A stretch of DNA of 64,000 bases from Anthopleura xanthogrammica (lineage: Eukaryota; Cnidaria; Anthozoa; Actiniaria; Actiniidae), in assembly GCA_964019055.1 (NCBI GenBank), contig OZ025211.1:14708082-14772081 (forward strand), read 5' to 3'. The notes below the pieces were generated by a model. That model was not told the origin of the DNA, did no database searches, and was given only the letters and a program-made list of their open reading frames with translations. Position numbers and translations under genes: made by a program. Within the stretch, counting starts at the first letter, position 1; every line of letters begins with the position of its first letter. Positions 38,301 through 47,500 of this stretch are shown here, one piece after another.

Positions 38301-40921
38301 AAAGCACATTTTGGGCGCGAACAGCACATTTGTGGTGAGAAAAAGAGTGTTTTGCTGAGAAAAAAGCATTTTTGCTGAAAAAAGGTCATTTTAACCCTAA
38401 CAATGAGGTTTTTTGCTGATGGGATGACTTTTTTGCCAAAAACACGACATTATTGCTGGTGAAAACAACGTATTGGCTGAAAACACGACGTTTTGGCTGA
38501 TAAAATGAAGTTTTTGGTGAGAAAATGAGATTTTTGGTGAAAAAAGGTGTTTTTTGCTGAACATTTTTTTTTGGCTGAGAATTTTCTTTTGCCGATAACA
38601 CGACGTTTTCACTGCTAAAAGCACATTTTGGGCGCGAACAGCACATTTGTGGTGAGAAAAAGAGTGTTTTGCTGAGAAAAAAGCATTTTTGCTGAAAAAA
38701 GGTCATTTTAACCCTAACAATGAGGTTTTTTGCTGATGGGATGACTTTTTTGCCAAAAACACGACATTATTGCTGGTGAAAACAACGTATTGGCTGAAAA
38801 CACGACGTTTTGGCTGATAAAATGAAGTTTTTGGTGAGAAAATGAGATTTTTGGTGAAAAAAGGTGTTTTTTGCTGAACATTTTTTTTGGCTGAGAATTT
38901 TCTTTTGCCGATAACACGACGTTTTCACTGCTAAAAGCACATTTTGGGCGCGAACAGCACATTTGTGGTGAGAAAAAGAGTGTTTTGCTGAGAAAAAAGC
39001 ATTTTTGCTGAAAAAAGGTCATTTTAACCCTAACAATGAGGTTTTTTGCTGATGGGATGACTTTTTTTGCCAAAAACACGACATTATTGCGGGTGAAAAC
39101 AACGTATTGGCTGAAAACACGACGTTTTGGCTGATAAAATGAAGTTTTTGGTGAGAAAATGAGATTTTTGGTGAAAAAAGGTGTTTTTTGCTGAACATTT
39201 TTTTTTGGCTGAGAATTTTCTTTTGCCGATAACACGACGTTTTCACTGCTAAAAGCACATTTTGGGCGCGAACAGCACATTTGTGGTGAGAAAAAGAGTG
39301 TTTTGCTGAGAAAAAAGCATTTTTGCTGAAAAAAGGTCATTTTAACCCTAACAATGAGGTTTTTTGCTGATGGGATGACTTTTTTGCCAAAAACACGACA
39401 TTATTGCTGGTGAAAACAACGTATTGGCTGAAAACACGACGTTTTGGCTGATAAAATGAAGTTTTTGGTGAGAAAATGAGATTTTTGGTGAAAAAAGGTG
39501 TTTTTTGCTGAACATTTTTTTTTGGCTGAGAATTTTCTTTTGCCGATAACACGACGTTTTCACTGCTAAAAGCACATTTTGGGCGCGAACAGCACATTTG
39601 TGTTGAGAAAAAGAGTGTTTTGCTGAGAAAAAAGCATTTTTGCTGAAAAAAGGTCATTTTAACCCTAACAATGAGGTTTTTTGCTGATGGGATGACTTTT
39701 TTGCCAAAAACACGACATTATTGCTGGTGAAAACAACGTATTGGCTGAAAACACGACGTTTTGGCTGATAAAATGAAGTTTTTGGTGAGAAAATGAGATT
39801 TTTGGTGAAAAAAGGTGTTTTTTGCTGAACATTTTTTTTTGGCTGAGAATTTTCTTTTGCCGATAACACGACGTTTTCACTGCTAAAAGCACATTTTGGG
39901 CGCGAACAGCACATTTGTGGTGAGAAAAAGAGTGTTTTGCTGAGAAAAAAGCATTTTTGCTGAAAAAAGGTCATTTTAACCCTAACAATGAGGTTTTTTG
40001 CTGATGGGATGACTTTTTTGCCAAAAACACGACGTTATTGCTGGTGAAAACAACGTATTGGCTGAAAACACGACGTTTTGGCTGATAAAATGAAGTTTTT
40101 GGTGAGAAAATGAGATTTTTGGTGAAAAAAGGTGTTTTTTGCTGAACATTTTTTTTTGGCTGAGAATTTTCTTTTGCCGATAACACGACGTTTTCACTGC
40201 TAAAAGCACATTTTGGGCGCGAACAGCACATTTGTGGTGAGAAAAAGAGTGTTTTGCTGAGAAAAAAGCATTTTTGCTGAAAAAAGGTCATTTTAACCCT
40301 AACAATGAGGTTTTTTGCTGATGGGATGACTTTTTTGCCAAAAACACGACATTATTGCTGGTGAAAACAACGTATTGGCTGAAAACACGACGTTTTGGCT
40401 GATAAAATGAAGTTTTTGGTGAGAAAATGAGATTTTTGGTGAAAAAAGGTGTTTTTTGCTGAACATTTTTTTTTGGCTGAGAATTTTCTTTTGCCGATAA
40501 CACGACGTTTTCACTGCTAAAAGCACATTTTGGGCGCGAACAGCACATTTGTGGTGAGAAAAAGAGTGTTTTGCTGAGAAAAAAGCATTTTTGCTGAAAA
40601 AAGGTCATTTTAACCCTAACAATGAGGTTTTTTGCTGATGGGATGACTTTTTTGCCAAAAACACGACGTTATTGCTGGTGAAAACAACGTATTGGCTGAA
40701 AACACGACGTTTTGGCTGATAAAATGAAGTTTTTGGTGAGAAAATGAGATTTTTGGTGAAAAAAGGTGTTTTTTGCTGAACATTTTTTTTTGGCTGAGAA
40801 TTTTCTTTTGCCGATAACACGACGTTTTCACTGCTAAAAGCACATTTTGGGCGCGAACAGCACATTTGTGGTGAGAAAAAGAGTGTTTTGCTGAGAAAAA
40901 AGCATTTTTGCTGAAAAAAGG
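32361..40921 (+). repeat. Zone 7: mixed units, few clear HORs
   Basis: Variants change from unit to unit: AAGATCATTT before 32678, TTTAGCCG (unit 32995), TTTTTTGTGGCTG (33312, 33629; also 14277), a 316-bp unit at 33946, GAATTTTGTTTTGCC (34579), GGCCGATAAAATG (36482, 36799), CGACAATATT (37433), GCGGGTG (39019). CGACGTT returns in the units at 34262, 35530, 37751, 39971 and 40605. Nothing other than satellite is present. Confidence 0.8.
36482..37750 (+). repeat. Block related to 43458-44407 (dispersed duplication)
   Basis: Units at 36482 and 36799 have GGCCGATAAAATG plus TTTTTGGCTGAAC, and 37433 has CGACAATATT. The same rare variants appear in the same order in the units at 43458, 43775 and 44091, about 7 kb downstream, but with the unit equivalent to 37116 absent. 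I see GGCCGATAAA nowhere else and CGACAATATT only in these two places. This suggests copying of a multi-unit block over several kilobases, with loss or gain of one monomer. Confidence 0.75.
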
Positions 40922-41244
40922 TCATTTTAACCCTAACAATGAGGTTTTTTGCTGATGGGATGACTTTTTTGCCAAAAACACGACATTATTGCTGGTGAAA
41001 ACAACGTATTGGCTGAAAACACGACGTTTTGGCTGATAAAATTAAGTTTTTGGTGAGAAAATGAGATTTTTGGTGAAAAAAGGTGTTTTTTGCTGAACAT
41101 TTTTTTTTGGCTGAGAATTTTCTTTTGCCGATAACACGACGTTTTCACTGCTAAAAGCACATTTTGGGCGCGAACAGCACATTTGTGGTGAGAAAAAGAG
41201 TGTTTTGCTGAGAAAAAAGCATTTTTGCTGAAAAAAGGTCATTT

Positions 41245-41253
41245 TAACCCTAA
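41245..41253 (-). other. Telomere-repeat-like site TTAGGGTTA, one per monomer
   Basis: The + strand reads TAACCCTAA inside TCATTTTAACCCTAAC, so the minus strand gives GTTAGGGTTA, ten bases that fit a (TTAGGG)n register. The site sits 6-14 bases after the phase marker of each unit. I noticed no substitution in it in any of the 203 copies, although flanking positions vary (AAGATC before 32678; altered T-run after it at 38090 and 43797). TRF1 and TRF2 Myb domains are known to recognise YTAGGGTTR, which this matches exactly. Whether any protein binds here is not known; a 9-bp chance match in one ancestral unit is the alternative. Confidence 0.6.
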
Positions 41254-41267
41254 CAATGAGGTTTTTT

Positions 41268-41426
41268 GCTGATGGGATGACTTTTTTGCCAAAAACACGA
41301 CATTATTGCTGGTGAAAACAACGTATTGGCTGAAAACACGACGTTTTGGCTGATAAAATGAAGTTTTTGGTGAGAAAATGAGATTTTTGGTGAAAAAAGG
41401 TGTTTTTTGCTGAACATTTTTTTTTG
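41268..41426 (+). repeat. Half-monomer A (subunits 1-8, 159 bp)
   Basis: The first eight subunits pair one-to-one with the next eight. Subunits 2 and 10 both start CC and share AACACGAC. Subunits 3 and 11 both lack the leading G and start CTG. Subunits 6 and 14 share TGAGAAAA. Subunits 7 and 15 share TGAAAAAAGGT. This phase-matched similarity suggests that the 317-bp monomer arose by duplication of an 8-subunit, roughly 158-bp ancestor, followed by divergence. Confidence 0.7.
41329..41348 (+). repeat. Archetypal 20-bp subunit (subunit 4)
   Basis: This subunit reads GCTGAAAACACGACGTTTTG and best represents the ancestral building block. It contains the interrupted dyad AAAAC-ACGAC-GTTTT. Its core ACACGAC recurs in subunit 2 (41289) and subunit 10 (41445). 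Other subunits keep the frame of a G-rich start, A-tract, mixed centre, then T-tract, for example 41389 (GGTGAAAAAAGGTGTTTTTT) and 41524. About 20 bp is close to two helical turns. The assignment as archetype is inferred by eye from the 16 aligned subunits. Confidence 0.8.
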
Positions 41427-41584
41427 GCTGAGAATTTTCTTTTGCCGATAACACGACGTTTTCACTGCTAAAAGCACATTTTGGGCGCGAACAGCACATT
41501 TGTGGTGAGAAAAAGAGTGTTTTGCTGAGAAAAAAGCATTTTTGCTGAAAAAAGGTCATTTTAACCCTAACAATGAGGTTTTTT
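41427..41584 (+). repeat. Half-monomer B (subunits 9-16, 158 bp)
   Basis: This is the counterpart of half A, shifted by eight subunits. It begins with two odd features: subunit 9 is only 18 bp (GCTGAGAATTTTCTTTTG), and subunit 12 carries the most GC-rich stretch of the monomer (GGCGCGAACAGCAC). It ends in subunit 16, the most diverged one, which holds the telomere-like TAACCCTAA. The 155-bp offset between equivalent subunits 7 and 15 is exactly the length lost in the three truncated units of the array. Confidence 0.7.
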
Positions 41585-44500
41585 GCTGATGGGATGACTT
41601 TTTTGCCAAAAACACGACATTATTGCTGGTGAAAACAACGTATTGGCTGAAAACACGACGTTTTGGCTGATAAAATGAAGTTTTTGGTGAGAAAATGAGA
41701 TTTTTGGTGAAAAAAGGTGTTTTTTGCTGAACATTTTTTTTTGGCTGAGAATTTTCTTTTGCCGATAACACGACGTTTTCACTGCTAAAAGCACATTTTG
41801 GGCGCGAACAGCACATTTGTGGTGAGAAAAAGAGTGTTTTGCTGAGAAAAAAGCATTTTTGCTGAAAAAAGGTCATTTTAACCCTAACAATGAGGTTTTT
41901 TGCTGATGGGATGACTTTTTTGCCAAAAACACGACATTATTGCTGGTGAAAACAACGTATTGGCTGAAAACACGACGTTTTGGCTGATAAAATGAAGTTT
42001 TTGGTGAGAAAATGAGATTTTTGGTGAAAAAAGGTGTTTTTTGCTGAACATTTTTTTTTGGCTGAGAATTTTCTTTTGCCGATAACACGACGTTTTCACT
42101 GCTAAAAGCACATTTTGGGCGCGAACAGCACATTTGTGGTGAGAAAAAGAGTGTTTTGCTGAGAAAAAAGCATTTTTGCTGAAAAAAGGTCATTTTAACC
42201 CTAACAATGAGGTTTTTTGCTGATGGGATGACTTTTTTGCCAAAAACACGACATTATTGCTGGTGAAAACAACGTATTGGCTGAAAACACGACGTTTTGG
42301 CTGATAAAATGAAGTTTTTGGTGAGAAAATGAGATTTTTGGTGAAAAAAGGTGTTTTTTGCTGAACATTTTTTTTTGGCTGAGAATTTTCTTTTGCCGAT
42401 AACACGACGTTTTCACTGCTAAAAGCACATTTTGGGCGCGAACAGCACATTTGTGGTGAGAAAAAGAGTGTTTTGCTGAGAAAAAAGCATTTTTGCTGAA
42501 AAAAGGTCATTTTAACCCTAACAATGAGGTTTTTTGCTGATGGGATGACTTTTTTGCCAAAAACACGACATTATTGCTGGTGAAAACAACGTATTGGCTG
42601 AAAACACGACGTTTTGGCTGATAAAATGAAGTTTTTGGTGAGAAAATGAGATTTTTGGTGAAAAAAGGTGTTTTTTGCTGAACATTTTTTTTTGGCTGAG
42701 AATTTTCTTTTGCCGATAACACGACGTTTTCACTGCTAAAAGCACATTTTGGGCGCGAACAGCACATTTGTGGTGAGAAAAAGAGTGTTTTGCTGAGAAA
42801 AAAGCATTTTTGCTGAAAAAAGGTCATTTTAACCCTAACAATGAGGTTTTTTGCTGATGGGATGACTTTTTTGCCAAAAACACGACATTATTGCTGGTGA
42901 AAACAACGTATTGGCTGAAAACACGACGTTTTGGCTGATAAAATGAAGTTTTTGGTGAGAAAATGAGATTTTTGGTGAAAAAAGGTGTTTTTTGCTGAAC
43001 ATTTTTTTTTGGCTGAGAATTTTCTTTTGCCGATAACACGACGTTTTCACTGCTAAAAGCACATTTTGGGCGCGAACAGCACATTTGTGGTGAGAAAAAG
43101 AGTGTTTTGCTGAGAAAAAAGCATTTTTGCTGAAAAAAGGTCATTTTAACCCTAACAATGAGGTTTTTTGCTGATGGGATGACTTTTTTGCCAAAAACAC
43201 GACATTATTGCTGGTGAAAACAACGTATTGGCTGAAAACACGACGTTTTGGCTGATAAAATGAAGTTTTTGGTGAGAAAATGAGATTTTTGGTGAAAAAA
43301 GGTGTTTTTTGCTGAACATTTTTTTTTGGCTGAGAATTTTCTTTTGCCGATAACACGACGTTTTCACTGCTAAAAGCACATTTTGGGCGCGAACAGCACA
43401 TTTGTGGTGAGAAAAAGAGTGTTTTGCTGAGAAAAAAGCATTTTTGCTGAAAAAAGGTCATTTTAACCCTAACAATGAGGTTTTTTGCTGATGGGATGAC
43501 TTTTTTGCCAAAAACACGACATTATTGCTGGTGAAAACAACGTATTGGCTGAAAACACGACGTTTTGGCCGATAAAATGAAGTTTTTGGTGAGAAAATGA
43601 GATTTTTGGTGAAAAAAGGTGTTTTTGGCTGAACATTTTTTTTTGGCTGAGAATTTTCTTTTGCCGATAACACGACGTTTTCACTGCTAAAAGCACATTT
43701 TGGGCGCGAACAGCACATTTGTGGTGAGAAAAAGAGTGTTTTGCTGAGAAAAAAGCATTTTTGCTGAAAAAAGGTCATTTTAACCCTAACAATGAGTTTT
43801 TGGCTGATGGGATGACTTTTTTGCCAAAAACACGACATTATTGCTGGTGAAAACAACGTATTGGCTGAAAACACGACGTTTTGGCCGATAAAATGAAGTT
43901 TTTGGTGAGAAAATGAGATTTTTGGTGAAAAAAGGTGTTTTTGGCTGAACATTTTTTTTTGGCTGAGAATTTTCTTTTGCCGATAACACGACGTTTTCAC
44001 TGCTAAAAGCACATTTTGGGCGCGAACAGCACATTTGTTGTGAGAAAAAGAGTGTTTTGCTGAGAAAAAAGCATTTTTGCTGAAAAAAGGTCATTTTAAC
44101 CCTAACAATGAGGTTTTTTGCTGATGGGATGACTTTTTTGCCAAAAACACGACAATATTGCTGGTGAAAACAACGTATTGGCTGAAAACACGACGTTTTG
44201 GCTGATAAAATGAAGTTTTTGGTGAGAAAATGAGATTTTTGGTGAAAAAAGGTGTTTTTTGCTGAACATTTTTTTTTGGCTGAGAATTTTCTTTTGCCGA
44301 TAACACGACGTTTTCACTGCTAAAAGCACATTTTGGGCGCGAACAGCACATTTGTGGTGAGAAAAAGAGTGTTTTGCTGAGAAAAAAGCATTTTTGCTGA
44401 AAAAAGGTCATTTTAACCCTAACAATGAGGTTTTTTGCTGATGGGATGACTTTTTTGCCAAAAACACGACATTATTGCTGGTGAAAACAACGTATTGGCT

Positions 44501-47500
44501 GAAAACACGACGTTTTGGCTGATAAAATGAAGTTTTTGGTGAGAAAATGAGATTTTTGGTGAAAAAAGGTGTTTTTTGCTGAACATTTTCTTTTGGCTGA
44601 GAATTTTCTTTTGCCGATAACACGACGTTTTCACTGCTAAAAGCACATTTTGGGCGCGAACAGCACATTTGTGGTGAGAAAAAGTGTTTTGCTGAGAAAA
44701 AAGCATTTTTGCTGAAAAAAGGTCATTTTAACCCTAACAATGAGGTTTTTTGCTGATGGGATGACTTTTTTGCCAAAAACACGACATTATTGCTGGTGAA
44801 AACAACGTATTGGCTGAAAACACGACGTTTTGGCTGATAAAATGAAGTTTTTGGTGAGAAAATGAGATTTTTGGTGAAAAAAGGTGTTTTTTGCTGAACA
44901 TTTTTTTTTGGCTGAGAATTTTCTTTTGCCGATAACACGACGTTTTCACTGCTAAAAGCACATTTTGGGCGCGAACAGCACATTTGTGGTGAGAAAAAGA
45001 GTGTTTTGCTGAGAAAAAAGCATTTTTGCTGAAAAAAGGTCATTTTAACCCTAACAATGAGGTTTTTTGCTGATGGGATGACTTTTTTGCCAAAAACACG
45101 ACATTATTGCTGGTGAAAACAACGTATTGGCTGAAAACACGACGTTTTGGCTGATAAAATGAAGTTTTTGGTGAGAAAATGAGATTTTTGGTGAAAAAAG
45201 GTGTTTTTTGCTGAACATTTTTTTTTGGCTGAGAATTTTCTTTTGCCGATAACACGACGTTTTCACTGCTAAAAGCACATTTTGGGCGCGAACAGCACAT
45301 TTGTGGTGAGAAAAAGAGTGTTTTGCTGAGAAAAAAGCATTTTTGCTGAAAAAAGGTCATTTTAACCCTAACAATGAGGTTTTTTGCTGATGGGATGACT
45401 TTTTTGCCAAAAACACGACATTATTGCTGGTGAAAACAACGTATTGGCTGAAAACACGACGTTTTGGCTGATAAAATGAAGTTTTTGGTGAGAAAATGAG
45501 ATTTTTGGTGAAAAAAGGTGTTTTTTGCTGAACATTTTTTTTTGGCTGAGAATTTTCTTTTGCCGATAACACGACGTTTTCACTGCTAAAAGCACATTTT
45601 GGGCGCGAACAGCACATTTGTGGTGAGAAAAAGAGTGTTTTGCTGAGAAAAAAGCATTTTTGCTGAAAAAAGGTCATTTTAACCCTAACAATGAGGTTTT
45701 TTGCTGATGGGATGACTTTTTTGCCAAAAACACGACATTATTGCTGGTGAAAACAACGTATTGGCTGAAAACACGACGTTTTGGCTGATAAAATGAAGTT
45801 TTTGGTGAGAAAATGAGATTTTTGGTGAAAAAAGGTGTTTTTTGCTGAACATTTTTTTTTGGCTGAGAATTTTCTTTTGCCGATAACACGACGTTTTCAC
45901 TGCTAAAAGCACATTTTGGGCGCGAACAGCACATTTGTGGTGAGAAAAAGAGTGTTTTGCTGAGAAAAAAGCATTTTTGCTGAAAAAAGGTCATTTTAAC
46001 CCTAACAATGAGGTTTTTTGCTGATGGGATGACTTTTTTGCCAAAAACACGACATTATTGCTGGTGAAAACAACGTATTGGCTGAAAACACGACGTTTTG
46101 GCTGATAAAATGAAGTTTTTGGTGAGAAAATGAGATTTTTGGTGAAAAAAGGTGTTTTTTGCTGAACATTTTTTTTTGGCTGAGAATTTTCTTTTGCCGA
46201 TAACACGACGTTTTCACTGCTAAAAGCACATTTTGGGCGCGAACAGCACATTTGTGGTGAGAAAAAGAGTGTTTTGCTGAGAAAAAAGCATTTTTGCTGA
46301 AAAAAGGTCATTTTAACCCTAACAATGAGGTTTTTTGCTGATGGGATGACTTTTTTGCCAAAAACACGACGTTATTGCTGGTGAAAACAACGTATTGGCT
46401 GAAAACACGACGTTTTGGCTGATAAAATGAAGTTTTTGGTGAGAAAATGAGATTTTTGGTGAAAAAAGGTGTTTTTTGCTGAACATTTTTTTTTGGCTGA
46501 GAATTTTCTTTTGCCGATAACACGACGTTTTCACTGCTAAAAGCACATTTTGGGCGCGAACAGCACATTTGTGGTGAGAAAAAGAGTGTTTTGCTGAGAA
46601 AAAAGCATTTTTGCTGAAAAAAGGTCATTTTAACCCTAACAATGAGGTTTTTTGCTGATGGGATGACTTTTTTGCCAAAAACACGACGTTATTGCTGGTA
46701 AAAACAAAGTATTGGCTGAAAACACGACGTTTTGGCTGATAAAATGAAGTTTTTGGTGAGAAAATGAGATTTTTGGTGAAAAAAGGTGTTTTTTGCTGAA
46801 AATTTTTTTTTGGCTGAGAATTTTCTTTTGCCGATAACACGACGTTTTCACTGCTAAAAGCACATTTTGGGCGCGAACAGCACATTTGTGGTGAGAAAAA
46901 GAGTGTTTTGCTGAGAAAAAAGCATTTTTGCTGAAAAAAGGTCATTTTAACCCTAACAATGAGGTTTTTTGCTGATGGGATGACTTTTTTGCCAAAAACA
47001 CGACATTATTGCTGGTGAAAACAACGTATTGGCTGAAAACACGACGTTTTGGCTGATAAAATGAAGTTTTTGGTGAGAAAATGAGATTTTTGGTGAAAAA
47101 AGGTGTTTTTTGCTGAACATTTTTTTTTGGCTGAGAATTTTCTTTTGCCGATAACACGACGTTTTCACTGCTAAAAGCACATTTTGGGCGCGAACAGCAC
47201 ATTTGTGGTGAGAAAAAGAGTGTTTTGCTGAGAAAAAAGCATTTTTGCTGAAAAAAGGTCATTTTAACCCTAACAATGAGGTTTTTTGCTGATGGGATGA
47301 CTTTTTTGCCAAAAACACGACATTATTGCTGGTGAAAACAACGTATTGGCTGAAAACACGACGTTTTGGCTGATAAAATGAAGTTTTTGGTGAGAAAATG
47401 AGATTTTTGGTGAAAAAAGGTGTTTTTGGCTGAACATTTTTTTTTGGCTGAGAATTTTCTTTTGCCGATAACACGACGTTTTCACTGCTAAAAGCACATT

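Larger units (their letters stand above)
41239..41555 (+). repeat. Reference 317-bp monomer
   Basis: This unit is identical, as far as I can see, to its next six neighbours and serves as consensus. It divides without remainder into 16 subunits. Counted from the first GCTGATGGG, starts are 41268, 41289, 41309, 41329, 41349, 41369, 41389, 41409, 41427, 41445, 41465, 41484, 41504, 41524, 41544 and 41564 (the last ends at 41584, in the next unit). Subunit lengths are 18-21 bp. Ten of the 16 begin GCTGA or GGTGA. The monomer is about 36% GC, G-rich over C on the + strand, and carries 9 CpG by hand count, close to random expectation. No coding function is inferred. Confidence 0.95.

Noticed and set aside
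41245..41253. True telomere or interstitial telomere tract
   Set aside because: Only about one and a half telomere hexamers occur per 317 bp, with no (TTAGGG)n run anywhere in the window. It is kept only as a possible protein site.
41284..41348. Imperfect dyads such as AAAAC-ACGAC-GTTTT as hairpins or terminators
   Set aside because: Arms are only 4-6 A/T-rich bases and recur in almost every subunit. They follow from the A-tract/T-tract layout and do not mark a transcription unit.
41409..41426. Length differences in the T-run of subunit 8 (8-10 T) as separate variants
   Set aside because: Homopolymer length is prone to sequencing and assembly error. I used it only when linked to other variants (for example 1398/2369 and 58429/63520).
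41239..41555. tRNA-derived or SINE-like unit with Pol III boxes
   Set aside because: I found no B-box (GGTTCGANTCC) or A-box at suitable spacing, no poly-A tail and no target-site duplications; the unit is fully explained by 20-bp subunits.
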